Assembly: GCA_943787575.1 (NCBI GenBank)
Contig: CALSMY010000007.1
Coordinates: forward strand, 121,972 to 185,971
Direction of reading: 5' to 3'
Length of the DNA: 64,000 nt
Source of the DNA: an uncultured Opitutales bacterium
GTDB lineage: Bacteria > Verrucomicrobiota > Verrucomicrobiia > Opitutales > Seribacteraceae
The notes under the pieces were generated by a model. The model had not been told where the DNA came from and did not search any database. It saw only the letters and a program-made list of their open reading frames with translations. A program made the position numbers and the translations under genes. Positions 27,613 to 35,916 of this stretch are shown here, piece by piece (position 1 is the first letter of the stretch; each line of letters opens with the position of its first letter).

Positions 27613-29042
27613 AACCGGCAAGGACCAAGTCTATTCTCTTTCTCTTGGCCATTGCCTGGGGATCTTGCCTGTGGTCGCAATCGGTCCAGCAAGTGCGCGA
27701 AAATGCCCGCAACGATTTAAAAGATTCTATTGAACGGCTTGCTCTGCTCAGGCAAAAAATCGAGCAGGAAAAAATACCCCTGGCCAAAAAAGTTGCTCAA
27801 CTCGAACGGGATACCCGTGACAAACGTGCGGAAATTGACCGTCGTTTGCGCCAGCGGGACAACCGGGATGCCTCCCTGCTTCAATTAAAAGAGGAAGTCC
27901 GGGAAAACGAGGCCGCCCTTGAAACCTCTCTCCGCTTGCTCAAGGACTATGCCCGTGGGTGGACGCAGTCGATCCCCTCATCCGAGCGTATTCTTCATGC
28001 CGATAATCTATCCTCCTCCCTGGCCAAGGAAAAAGGCGACCGAGCCAGTGCTTTTAGTGCCTACCTAGAAATTGCGGAGTTATCCACTTCCACACTGCTT
28101 AAACAAGCTGGAGGCGTTGCTTATTCCGGAGATGCCATTGTACCTCCCGAAGGTGTTCGCGAGTCTGGTACCTTTTGGACTCTTGGACCAGTGCTTTATT
28201 TTCGTGGAGAACAGGGAAGTTCAGGATTTCTTGATAAAAGTTACGAACGGGTGGAGGATTCCACCCTTGAAATGAGCCCGGACTCAGTCAGGCGGAATAC
28301 CCCGCCCCGTCTGTTGGTTGCCAATCAATCGACCTCCACACTGATCGCTCAATCCCTCCAATCCCCTGTCGGAAAGCTCACCACTCTTCCGCTTGACCCA
28401 AGCCTGGGGAAGGCCCTGGTTATTGAAGGAAGTGAACCCACCCTGATTGAAGAAATGCAAAAGGGTGGAATCTGGATCTATCCCATTCTTTTCTTTGCCC
28501 TAACCTCAGTCCTGATTGCCCTTTATAAAGCGGCTCAGGTTTTGCGTATTCCTTTCCCCAAAGGCCCGGTCACCCTCGCAGGAAATTTCGGAGGCCCCTT
28601 CGAACTCCTTCGCAAAACTGCCCAGGGATACCGAGGAAAAAAACCAGAAATTCTCGAGGAAATTCTTTACGAAATCATTATCGATTGGCAGGCCCGCCTC
28701 GAAAAAGGTATGCCCCTGATTGCCATAACCGCAGCCATCGCCCCCCTACTCGGCTTACTCGGTACGGTTACTGGAATGATCGATGTGTTCCGTCAAATTA
28801 CCAACTTTGCAAACCCGGAAAACAGCGAGTTGGCACGGGGTATCTCCGAAGCCCTGGTTACCACAAAATTTGGCCTTATCACGGCTATTCCCTCCCTCAT
28901 CGCTCATGCTCTGCTCACCCGACGACTCCAGGGCCTGGTTTCAAAGATGGAAGGCTTTTCCGCCCGTCTCGTTCATCTAAAAAAGGAAGCCCCCAAGGAA
29001 CTATCGCCTGAGCCTGTTAACAAGGATGAACCAAGTCATTGA
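27609..29042 (+). CDS. TtpC-like MotA/TolQ/ExbB family protein with N-terminal periplasmic coiled coil
   Basis: 477 residues. A signal-like N-terminus (ILFLLAIAWGSCLWS) is followed by a long coiled coil (about 25-125), a beta-rich periplasmic segment, and then the proton-channel domain from about residue 278: a first helix (GGIWIYPILFFALTSVLIAL), then PLIAITAAIAPLLGLLGTVTGM and GLITAIPSLIAHALLTRR. This long version corresponds to TtpC, the extra ExbB-like partner of TonB2/TonB3-type systems. Overlaps the DUF3450 gene by 4 bases and the next ExbB by 17. Confidence 0.87.
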   Translation: MKPARTKSILFLLAIAWGSCLWSQSVQQVRENARNDLKDSIERLALLRQKIEQEKIPLAKKVAQLERDTRDKRAEIDRRLRQRDNRDASLLQLKEEVRENEAALETSLRLLKDYARGWTQSIPSSERILHADNLSSSLAKEKGDRASAFSAYLEIAELSTSTLLKQAGGVAYSGDAIVPPEGVRESGTFWTLGPVLYFRGEQGSSGFLDKSYERVEDSTLEMSPDSVRRNTPPRLLVANQSTSTLIAQSLQSPVGKLTTLPLDPSLGKALVIEGSEPTLIEEMQKGGIWIYPILFFALTSVLIALYKAAQVLRIPFPKGPVTLAGNFGGPFELLRKTAQGYRGKKPEILEEILYEIIIDWQARLEKGMPLIAITAAIAPLLGLLGTVTGMIDVFRQITNFANPENSELARGISEALVTTKFGLITAIPSLIAHALLTRRLQGLVSKMEGFSARLVHLKKEAPKELSPEPVNKDEPSH

Positions 29043-29628
29043 ATTCATTGACCAGGCAGGCTTTGTTTGGGAAAAGGGTGGCGCTCTAATGCCCGCCCTC
29101 GGTTTACTCGCAGTTTATCTTTATTACCTCTCCTTCGACCTTTGGCTGCGCCTGCGTGCGGTGATTCCTTCAGACTTGCGAGCTTTCCCACGCGAACGCT
29201 GGGGTGCTTTTAAAGGAGGTGGACGGGTGGACCGTATCCTTCGTTACTGCCTGGCGGATCATAGCGACCAACGCGAAACCCAAAGGCGTTTTGAACAGGT
29301 GCGAACCGGAGAGACCTCTTTTTTAAACCGGCGCTTACGCTTTCTCTTCGTCCTCGCCACTTCCGCCCCGCTTATTGGACTGCTTGGAACAGTTGCCGGA
29401 ATGCTTCGTACCTTTGACGGGCTGAGTATGCAGGATAGTTACAAGATGGACCTAGTGGCGGGAGGTATTTCGCAGGCTCTAGTAACGACCCAGGCGGGCT
29501 TATTGATTGCGATCCCAGCAATTGCCCTAATTCATCTGCTTAACCGCAGAAAGAAGGACTGGTTACAATGCATTAACCGTCTGGAGAGTTTATCTTTGCG
29601 CCAAGTTCCCAGCCCAATTGCCAGGTGA
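29026..29628 (+). CDS. exbB: MotA/TolQ/ExbB proton channel protein
   Basis: 200 residues, the short ExbB form. It has three predicted membrane helices: about 17-36 (ALMPALGLLAVYLYYLSFDL), about 101-124 (RFLFVLATSAPLIGLLGTVAGM) and about 148-169 (ALVTTQAGLLIAIPAIALIH). With ExbD it forms the inner-membrane motor that uses the proton gradient to energise TonB. The ATG lies inside the end of the previous gene, so translation is likely coupled. The stop overlaps the next GTG start by four bases (GTGA). Confidence 0.9.
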   Translation: MNQVIEFIDQAGFVWEKGGALMPALGLLAVYLYYLSFDLWLRLRAVIPSDLRAFPRERWGAFKGGGRVDRILRYCLADHSDQRETQRRFEQVRTGETSFLNRRLRFLFVLATSAPLIGLLGTVAGMLRTFDGLSMQDSYKMDLVAGGISQALVTTQAGLLIAIPAIALIHLLNRRKKDWLQCINRLESLSLRQVPSPIAR

Positions 29629-30032
29629 GATCCCGTTCGAGGAACATTGAAAATAGCGAGGCGGATGCGATCAATGTATCCCCCTTGATTGATGTGGTCT
29701 TCATTCTGCTCATTTTCTTCATCGTTTCCGCGACCTTTGTCACCCTGCCAGGAATTGAAGTTACCCGCCCCCAGGCAGTTACCGGAAAAGCTCTTGAAAA
29801 AAATGCAGTCATTTTTGCCCTCTCCGGAAAAAATGAAATTAAGTATGCTGGCTCTTCCGTGCAACTTGAAGAAATTCCCGGCCTTGTCGAACTAGCCAGC
29901 AAGGATAAAGGAAAACCAGTGGTTATTCAGGTCGACCAATGGGCAGATGCATCCATCCTTGCAAAGGTTGTCGCACAAGCCCGTAAAAAATCCGGCGTTG
30001 TATCGATCGCCACCCGCAAGCCGAAGTCATGA
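29625..30032 (+). CDS. exbD: ExbD/TolR biopolymer transport protein (first copy)
   Basis: 135 residues, GTG start. A single N-terminal helix contains the motor motif NVSPLIDVVFILLIFFIVSATF, with the essential membrane Asp at PLID. The periplasmic domain (about 50-130) follows with VVIQVDQWADASILAKVV. It partners ExbB in the proton-driven motor. Overlaps both neighbours by four bases. Confidence 0.9.
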   Translation: MRSRSRNIENSEADAINVSPLIDVVFILLIFFIVSATFVTLPGIEVTRPQAVTGKALEKNAVIFALSGKNEIKYAGSSVQLEEIPGLVELASKDKGKPVVIQVDQWADASILAKVVAQARKKSGVVSIATRKPKS

Positions 30033-30427
30033 GAAGAAGATTGGTTCAGGAGCCCGAACGCACCGAGATAAATGTATCTCCCCTGATTGATCTGGTCTTT
30101 ATTCTTTTAATCTTTTTCATCGTTGCCACCTCCTTCGTTAATGAGGTGGGAATCACCCCCAAACACAAGGACACCGCATCTTCCTCCACCAACCTCGAAG
30201 AACCCCTTGCTTTTGATCTTCCTGCCTCTGGTCAACTTTTGCAGAATGGAATGTCTATTGGTATCGAACAGGTCGCTCCCTTGGTTCGTTCAAACCCTGG
30301 AGACAAGGCACCTTCGGTACTTGTACGGGTATCTCCCGGTGCCCGTGCAGGCTTAGCAACCCAAGTAATGGACCAAGCCATGCTCGGCGGTGCTCAGGCG
30401 GTAAAACTTAGCCCGCTTGCCCAATGA
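30029..30427 (+). CDS. exbD: ExbD/TolR biopolymer transport protein (second copy)
   Basis: 132 residues, ATG start overlapping the previous stop (ATGA). It has the same helix and Asp motif (NVSPLIDLVFILLIFFIVAT) but a clearly different periplasmic domain from the first copy, so this is an old duplication giving two distinct ExbD proteins. A hetero-oligomeric ExbD pair in the motor is inferred. Stop overlaps the tonB start. Confidence 0.9.
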   Translation: MRRRLVQEPERTEINVSPLIDLVFILLIFFIVATSFVNEVGITPKHKDTASSSTNLEEPLAFDLPASGQLLQNGMSIGIEQVAPLVRSNPGDKAPSVLVRVSPGARAGLATQVMDQAMLGGAQAVKLSPLAQ

Positions 30428-31101
30428 AAGAAGGATTGGATATCGAATGGACACCAGGGGTTGAGACTGAGCCCTTACCCAACTTACGCGTCAAAAGCAT
30501 GGGGCTGGCCGCCTTGGTCTCCTTTGGTTTATTTTGCCTTCTTCCCTTGTCTGAATTCGTTCGACCAGACGAATGGATCGTTCGCCCGGCAGATGTTCCC
30601 ACCTACACCCCTCCCCCTCCGCCGAGAACGGAAATGGAAAAAGAGGTGGTTAAAAAACTGGACCTTCCCGCACCTGCACTGGAGACTCCAAAAGTCCGCT
30701 TACTCAACCAAGCAAGTGCAGCCACTCTGGAAGTTGGCCCTGGAGATTTTGAAGCCGCATTTTCGCTGACAAACTTCAATCCAGCCCCTACCGGGTTTGC
30801 TCAGGAACTTGTCTTTGCCATGCACCAGCTTGATCGCAACCCTGGAGTTGTTAAGCGCGGATCCTTGGTTTATCCAGCCCACTTGCGCCGCAAGGGGCTC
30901 GAAGGAGAAGTCAAACTGCTTGTGCAAATCAATGAAAGTGGAAGGGTCAAGGTTTTGGAAACAGTTTCCGCTACCCACCCAGATTTTGTAGAGGCATCCC
31001 GCAAAGCTGCTGAAGGATCCGTCTACGAAGCACCAACCCGTAACGGCAAGCCAGTAAAGGTGGAATTCTACCTCCCTGTTCGCTTTTCTATGCTCAAATG
31101 A
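30424..31101 (+). CDS. tonB: TonB-type energy transducer
   Basis: 225 residues. A cytoplasmic segment (1-25) is followed by a membrane helix (about 27-43, GLAALVSFGLFCLLPLS), a Pro-rich stretch (PTYTPPPPPR) and a C-terminal TonB domain (about 140-225) with YPAHLRRKGLEGEVKLLVQI and the ending FYLPVRFSML. It transfers energy from ExbB/ExbD to outer-membrane receptors. No TonB-dependent receptor gene is in the window, so the transported substrate is unknown. Confidence 0.88.
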   Translation: MKEGLDIEWTPGVETEPLPNLRVKSMGLAALVSFGLFCLLPLSEFVRPDEWIVRPADVPTYTPPPPPRTEMEKEVVKKLDLPAPALETPKVRLLNQASAATLEVGPGDFEAAFSLTNFNPAPTGFAQELVFAMHQLDRNPGVVKRGSLVYPAHLRRKGLEGEVKLLVQINESGRVKVLETVSATHPDFVEASRKAAEGSVYEAPTRNGKPVKVEFYLPVRFSMLK

Positions 31102-32471
31102 AAAATTCCTTTTCCATTCTCTTCGCCCTTTTCAGTCTCGCTCCCGGCCTGGCCGCCAAGGCACCCCCTCCTGAACTTACCCAGGATTTTTGGAACGATC
31201 CCGCATTCGTTCGTGGATTCATGGGAGATTACGGGTTTCGCAGCGAGGTAGAGCCACGGATCGACAAATCTGAACAATTCATTCTGCGGGAAGTGGTAGC
31301 CAAAGCAGAAAATCAACTGGAAGATGCGATCATTTATCTCGAAGAAAAAATTAAACCCAAAACAAGTGCCGCTCTCGATTTCGCTCTCGGTACGATGTAT
31401 TACCAGCTTGGTCGACTTACCCGATCCGAACAGACCTACGAACAAGCACTTAGGAAGTTCCCCTCTTTTTTACGGGCCCGTAAAAACCTTGGCTTCGTCC
31501 AACTAAGCCTGGGCAAGCTCGATCATGCCTCCCGCAACCTCGCCAAGGCAATAAGTTTGGGAGAAGCCGATGGAATCAGCTATGTTGCCCTGGGCTATTG
31601 CCATCTTTCCCTCGGACGGGTGGTTTCCGCGGAGAATGCTTACCGTATGGGCATTCTGCTCCACCCAGAAAGCCTTGATGCCCGTAACGGACTGGTCAAT
31701 TGCCTGCTTACCACGAACCGCTACCCCGAGGCCCTCGCCCTTCTTGATGAATTGCTCGAGACCAAACCAAACGATCTATTTTGCCACAAAGCCCGTGCAT
31801 CCGCCCTTCAAGGACTTGGAAGAGAACAAGATGCGGTAATCGCTTTGGAAACCCTCAGACGAATGAACAAGCTGGATGCCGCAGGTACCCTATCGCTTGG
31901 TGATCTCTATCATAACCTTGGCCTTAACCAACTTTCGCTTGCTTCCTACCAGCAAGCCCTAGCCAAAAAGCAAAAACTCAGCTTGTCGCGCTATGCCCGG
32001 GCAGCCAAGGCATTGATCAACCGCGGTTCCTACGGGGCAGGCTTCAAATACCTCGAAGAAATTCAGAAAACTTTTGGCAAAGGATATTCCGAGGAAGACG
32101 AGCGTGAAATTCGTATGCTCCAGGCGGAAGTGCGTATTGCCACAGGCAAGCGTGCCGAAGCCGCAAAAATCCTTGAGGAAATTATCCAAAACAAACCCCT
32201 AGACGGAGAAGCCTTGCTCTTATCCGCCAGGCTTGCCACCGAGGAATTGGATTATGCCCGGGCAGCCCTGCGATTCGAACGGGCGGCCAAGTTACCCGAA
32301 TTCGAGGTCACTGCACTGATCGAACATGCCCGTATGCTCGTGGGAGCCAAAGATTACCAACAAGCTGCAGATCTTCTTGAACGGGCCCAAAACCTTTCCC
32401 CACAACCCCGCGTTGCCCGTTACCTAAAAGCAATAAACAACCTCAACCTGAGCGCCAGAAAAGGCCTTTAA
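31098..32471 (+). CDS. TPR protein of the TonB operon
   Basis: 457 residues with a signal peptide (FSILFALFSLAPGLAAKA) and at least ten tetratricopeptide repeats from about residue 65 to the end (for example AALDFALGTMYYQLGRLTRS and ARKNLGFVQLSLGKLDHASR). It is the last gene of the operon, joined to tonB by an ATGA overlap. TPR proteins sit at this place in TonB2/TonB3-type clusters and probably act as periplasmic scaffolds. The stop is 24 bp before the metF palindrome. Confidence 0.87.
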   Translation: MKNSFSILFALFSLAPGLAAKAPPPELTQDFWNDPAFVRGFMGDYGFRSEVEPRIDKSEQFILREVVAKAENQLEDAIIYLEEKIKPKTSAALDFALGTMYYQLGRLTRSEQTYEQALRKFPSFLRARKNLGFVQLSLGKLDHASRNLAKAISLGEADGISYVALGYCHLSLGRVVSAENAYRMGILLHPESLDARNGLVNCLLTTNRYPEALALLDELLETKPNDLFCHKARASALQGLGREQDAVIALETLRRMNKLDAAGTLSLGDLYHNLGLNQLSLASYQQALAKKQKLSLSRYARAAKALINRGSYGAGFKYLEEIQKTFGKGYSEEDEREIRMLQAEVRIATGKRAEAAKILEEIIQNKPLDGEALLLSARLATEELDYARAALRFERAAKLPEFEVTALIEHARMLVGAKDYQQAADLLERAQNLSPQPRVARYLKAINNLNLSARKGL

Positions 32472-32495
32472 TGCAAGCGGTTCTTCCTTGAACGC

Positions 32496-32519
32496 ATCAA
32501 CGTATCATGATACGTTGAT
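32496..32519. promoter_or_regulatory. Perfect 24-bp palindrome upstream of metF
   Basis: The 12-base arm ATCAACGTATCA is followed by its exact reverse complement TGATACGTTGAT without a spacer. It ends 7 bp before the metF ATG and lies in the 55-bp gap after the TonB operon. Without a T-run it is a poor terminator. Position and perfect dyad symmetry favour an operator for a dimeric repressor of metF. ArsR-type and other met regulators use arms of this kind, but I cannot name the protein. Confidence 0.65.
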
Positions 32520-32526
32520 ATGTAAT

Positions 32527-33402
32527 ATGAATACAGGTCGTTCACTCAAAGAGCGCTTCGCGCAAGATAAACCTCTTTTCTCGGTGGAGTTCTTTCCGCC
32601 CAAGGACGATGCCGGTGGCGAGCGTATGCTCAAGACTGCAAGTTTGATCCAACCACACAAACCCGACTTCGTATCCATTACTTACGGAGCGGGAGGAGGC
32701 ACCCGTGGAACCACTCTTCGCTACGCCAAACTTCTACAGGAAGAGCACGGATTTGAAGTTATGCCCCACCTCACCTGCGTAGGTCACACCCGGGATGAGC
32801 TTTTGGAAATCCTCGAGGAATTTTCTCAAGCTGGTTTTCGTAACATTATGGCCCTAAGAGGTGATCCGCCCAAGGGGGAGACCACCTTTAAACCAGTACC
32901 GGGTGGATTGTCCTATGGCTCGGATCTCGTCTCTTTAATTCGGGAAAATTTTCCCGATTTTGGAATTGGTGTGGGTGGATACCCCGAAAAGCACCCAGAA
33001 GCCCAGAACCCGGAAATAGACTTACAGAACCTGAAGACCAAAGTGGATGCCGGGGCAGATTTTATAACCACTCAATTATTTTTCGATAATTCTGCCTACC
33101 ATAACTTTGTGAACCGTTGCCGTGAGTCTGGGATTGATATTCCGGTTTTACCCGGGTTACTACCCGTGCTTTCAATTGGCCAAGTCCGTCGGTTTTGTGC
33201 CATGTGCGAAGCGGGGCTGCCCTCTCAACTGGAAAATGATTTAGAAAGTGCCGACGAAGCTGACCATCCATCCATTGGAGCTAATTGGGCTCTCCAACAA
33301 GTTAAAGACTTACTTTCCAAGGGTGCACCCGGTTACCACCTTTATGCCCTCAATAAACCCCAAAGTACCCTTCAAATTATTGAGGGATTAGGAAAGATCT
33401 GA
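32527..33402 (+). CDS. metF: 5,10-methylenetetrahydrofolate reductase
   Basis: 291 residues from ATG 32527; a TTG at 32488 in the same frame would translate through the palindrome and is rejected. The flavin TIM-barrel family motifs are visible: FSVEFFPPK with the catalytic Glu at 21, TYGAGGGTRGTT, MPHLTCVGHT, NIMALRGDPP, DFITTQLFFDN and LPGLLPVLS. It makes 5-methyl-tetrahydrofolate for methionine synthesis in the cytoplasm. Its TGA directly abuts the stop of the convergent isomerase gene. Confidence 0.95.
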   Translation: MNTGRSLKERFAQDKPLFSVEFFPPKDDAGGERMLKTASLIQPHKPDFVSITYGAGGGTRGTTLRYAKLLQEEHGFEVMPHLTCVGHTRDELLEILEEFSQAGFRNIMALRGDPPKGETTFKPVPGGLSYGSDLVSLIRENFPDFGIGVGGYPEKHPEAQNPEIDLQNLKTKVDAGADFITTQLFFDNSAYHNFVNRCRESGIDIPVLPGLLPVLSIGQVRRFCAMCEAGLPSQLENDLESADEADHPSIGANWALQQVKDLLSKGAPGYHLYALNKPQSTLQIIEGLGKI

Positions 33403-34272
33403 TCAAATACCAGAAACTTCCTCGATCGTTGCCTCAGCCTTTAATCGATCGAGAAATTGTTCGAATACTTTATCCTTCTTCCTTTCAGTCAGGTACTGGA
33501 CCACTTTTGGTTTAATCTTATCAAACGGGGTGATTTTTTCAGGAACCCTTTCATGCAATTGAATAAGATGCCATCCAAACTGAGTTTTTACCGGTTCGCT
33601 TAACTCCCCGGGCTTGAGGGCATAGGCTGCCTGTTCAAACTCCGGGACCATCCGTCCCCTGCCAAAAGTACCTAAGTTCCCATCGTTACCCTTGTCATCC
33701 GATTCCGCTCGTACAAGTTCTGTAAAATCCTCCCCCTTTTTCAGGCGCACACGCAATGCACTGACCGCTTCCAAAGCCTGATCGAACTCTTCCTCCGACT
33801 TGGCCATCTTCAATAAATGCGAAGCGGTCAACTGTTCTTCCATCCGAAAAAGCTCAGGTCTTTCCTCATAATATTTGAGAGCATCCTCGTCCGAAGCGTC
33901 TTCACATTGGGACTCCTCTTCGAGCAATTGATTGAACCGCATTTGGTCGGATAATTCACGCTTCAAATCCTCATGGTTCTTGATCATGGGATTGTTTATT
34001 TTCTCAAATGCCTTCTTCCCACCATTTTGCTTCATCCACAACTTGATCTTTTTTTGAAGTTCCACGCCGTCTACTTGATATTTTCGTCTTCTGCTCTCCT
34101 GAGCCATCAGGGCTTGGTCAATCAACCGATCCTTGGCCAGATCGAGTGCAGACATGGAAATAATCTCACGGGGCTTACCTGGCATGCCTTTGGCCACATT
34201 TTCATAGAGGGCTTCAGCTTGACGCTCGATCGCCCAGTCGGGAATGACTTGGTCGTTTATCTTAATGGACAT
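33403..34272 (-). CDS. Parvulin-type peptidyl-prolyl isomerase (PpiC/SurA-like)
   Basis: 289 residues. An N-terminal helical chaperone-like region (1-130) is followed by a parvulin domain (about 140-240) with QLTASHLLKMAKSEEE, GEDFTELVRAESDD, GNLGTFGRGRMVPEFEQAAY and TQFGWHLIQLHERV, including the conserved His and Phe positions. No signal peptide or membrane helix is seen at MSIKINDQVIPDW, so a cytoplasmic location is likely unless the true start lies elsewhere. SurA- and PpiD-type relatives are exported. Neighbouring genes do not point to a client. Confidence 0.88.
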   Translation of the reverse strand: MSIKINDQVIPDWAIERQAEALYENVAKGMPGKPREIISMSALDLAKDRLIDQALMAQESRRRKYQVDGVELQKKIKLWMKQNGGKKAFEKINNPMIKNHEDLKRELSDQMRFNQLLEEESQCEDASDEDALKYYEERPELFRMEEQLTASHLLKMAKSEEEFDQALEAVSALRVRLKKGEDFTELVRAESDDKGNDGNLGTFGRGRMVPEFEQAAYALKPGELSEPVKTQFGWHLIQLHERVPEKITPFDKIKPKVVQYLTERKKDKVFEQFLDRLKAEATIEEVSGI

Positions 34273-34400
34273 ACATTCTCTCTACCTTTTTTACCTTGAG
34301 CTGCCAAGATTCTAAGAACTCTAAATCAATTCTCAAAATCGTCTCAATTCAATTGACCTCCCCGATAGGCGGAGTCATAAAAAGAAACAGATAATCAATT

Positions 34401-34868
34401 ATGGCCAAGCCCGACCGCACATCCTGGGAAAATTTTTCCGACTATTTGATCAGCCAAGGCTTACGTATGACTGGGCAACGCAAAGCGGTTTTCGATGCAC
34501 TCTTTCGCCAGTCCGGACATTTTACTGCAGATCAATTATTACAGGATGCAAGAAAAGTGGACGACACCGTATCCCGGGCAACGGTTTACCGTTGCCTCCC
34601 CCTTCTTGTGGACAGCGGGACAGTGCGTAAGATCGATGTCGGCCAGGATAATAAATTTTATGCTCTCAACGAATCGAGTGCCACTTTCAAAGCCCAAGTT
34701 ATTTGCTCTGACTGCGATCGTATCTTCGATGTGGATGCTCCTTTCATGGAATGGTACGGGCGTACAGTTTCAGAAAAGCTTGGCCTCGAAGTAAACGACC
34801 AGCGTTTACAGGTACAGGCGAGTTGCCCCACCTTCTCAAGCAAGGGAGCTTGTGCCAAAACAAATTAA
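34401..34868 (+). CDS. Fur-family transcriptional regulator
   Basis: 155 residues. The winged-helix N-terminal half has LRMTGQRKAVFDALF, HFTADQLLQDARK and VSRATVYRCLPLLVDSG, as in Fur/PerR/Zur. The structural zinc site is partly kept (CSDC at about 98-101, and Cys residues in SCPTFSSKGAC with a wider spacing than the usual CxxC). The His-rich sensor loop that normally precedes the first CxxC is replaced by SSATFKAQVIC. It therefore may sense a different signal. It lies 23 bp before nadA on the same strand. Confidence 0.85.
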   Translation: MAKPDRTSWENFSDYLISQGLRMTGQRKAVFDALFRQSGHFTADQLLQDARKVDDTVSRATVYRCLPLLVDSGTVRKIDVGQDNKFYALNESSATFKAQVICSDCDRIFDVDAPFMEWYGRTVSEKLGLEVNDQRLQVQASCPTFSSKGACAKTN

Positions 34869-34891
34869 CCAACTCCACACCTCCTTTTCAT

Positions 34892-35872
34892 ATGGCCACC
34901 ACCTCCCCCCCTCTCCTTCAGATCTTTCGCCGTTCCGCTGAACCTGAAAAACTTTCGGCCGAGCAGGAGGAAATTATCCGCCTAAAGAAGGAAAAAAATG
35001 CGGTCCTGCTCTGTCACAATTACCAGATCGATCCAATCCAACAAGTCGCAGATTATGTTGGGGATTCTCTTGGTCTTGCCCGGCAGGCAGCCCAAACTGA
35101 TGCAGACATAATTGTTTTTTGTGGGGTCCATTTCATGGCGGAAACTGCCAAGATATTAAACCCATCTAAGACCGTACTGCTTCCCGACCTCGATGCCGGC
35201 TGCTCTCTATCCGACTCCTGCCCAGCCGATCAGCTGGCCAAGTACCGGGAAGAAAACCCTGAGCTGTATGTCGTTGCTTATGTTAATTGTTCCGCCGCAG
35301 TCAAAGGACTTAGCGATGTCATTTGCACCAGTGGAAATGCCGTAAGCATTGTCAACCAAGTGCCTGCAGATCGGGAAATTCTATTTGTACCCGATCAAAA
35401 CCTTGGCCAATGGGTAATGGGACAAACCGGACGAAAAATGCGCCTCTGGCCAGGCAGTTGCTATGCCCATGTTTTATTTACCCGAGATTCCATCGAGCGT
35501 TGCCGACTGGAGTACCCTGATGCCCCGGTAGTCGCTCATCCAGAATGTATACAATCGGTCCGGGATCTTGCTGACGAAGTGTGCAGCACCGAAAAAATGG
35601 TATCCTATTGCCAGGACCATTCATCTGACACCTTTATTATATTAACTGAATCCGGAATGATGCATCGATTAACCAGGCAACTCCCCAATAAGCAATTTGT
35701 GGCTGGTCCGACTGGTCATTGTGCCTGCAACGATTGTCGATACATGAAAATGAACACGCTACCCAAATTGCTTGCCTGCCTAAGAGATGAAAATCCGGAA
35801 ATTTCCATGAGTGAGGATTTGATCGAACGGTCAAAACTACCCATCGAGCGGATGCTTGAATGGAGTCTCTAG
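34892..35872 (+). CDS. nadA: Quinolinate synthase
   Basis: 326 residues from ATG 34892; the frame runs upstream inside the regulator gene but the extra residues are not conserved. Family motifs are AVLLCHNYQ, VADYVGDSLGLAR, FCGVHFMAETAKIL, YVNCSAAVKGLSDVICTSGNA, VAHPECIQSV and GPTGHCACNDCRYMKMNTL, supplying the three cysteines for a [4Fe-4S] cluster. It condenses iminoaspartate and dihydroxyacetone phosphate to quinolinate for NAD synthesis. nadB and nadC are not in the window. Confidence 0.95.
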   Translation: MATTSPPLLQIFRRSAEPEKLSAEQEEIIRLKKEKNAVLLCHNYQIDPIQQVADYVGDSLGLARQAAQTDADIIVFCGVHFMAETAKILNPSKTVLLPDLDAGCSLSDSCPADQLAKYREENPELYVVAYVNCSAAVKGLSDVICTSGNAVSIVNQVPADREILFVPDQNLGQWVMGQTGRKMRLWPGSCYAHVLFTRDSIERCRLEYPDAPVVAHPECIQSVRDLADEVCSTEKMVSYCQDHSSDTFIILTESGMMHRLTRQLPNKQFVAGPTGHCACNDCRYMKMNTLPKLLACLRDENPEISMSEDLIERSKLPIERMLEWSL

Positions 35873-35897
35873 AAATAAGACTCTTTTTAAGCACTGC

Positions 35898-35916
35898 ACT
35901 AGCTAATTAAGCTAGT
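35898..35916. terminator. Small hairpin between convergent nadA and response regulator gene
   Basis: ACTAGCT-AATTA-AGCTAGT forms a 7-bp stem in the convergent gap and overlaps the last codons of the minus-strand gene. No T-run follows on either strand, so termination is only possible, not shown. Confidence 0.25.

Noticed and set aside
32472..32526. SAM, SAH or cobalamin riboswitch upstream of metF
   Set aside because: The gap is only 55 bp and is mostly filled by the palindrome, too short for any of these riboswitches.
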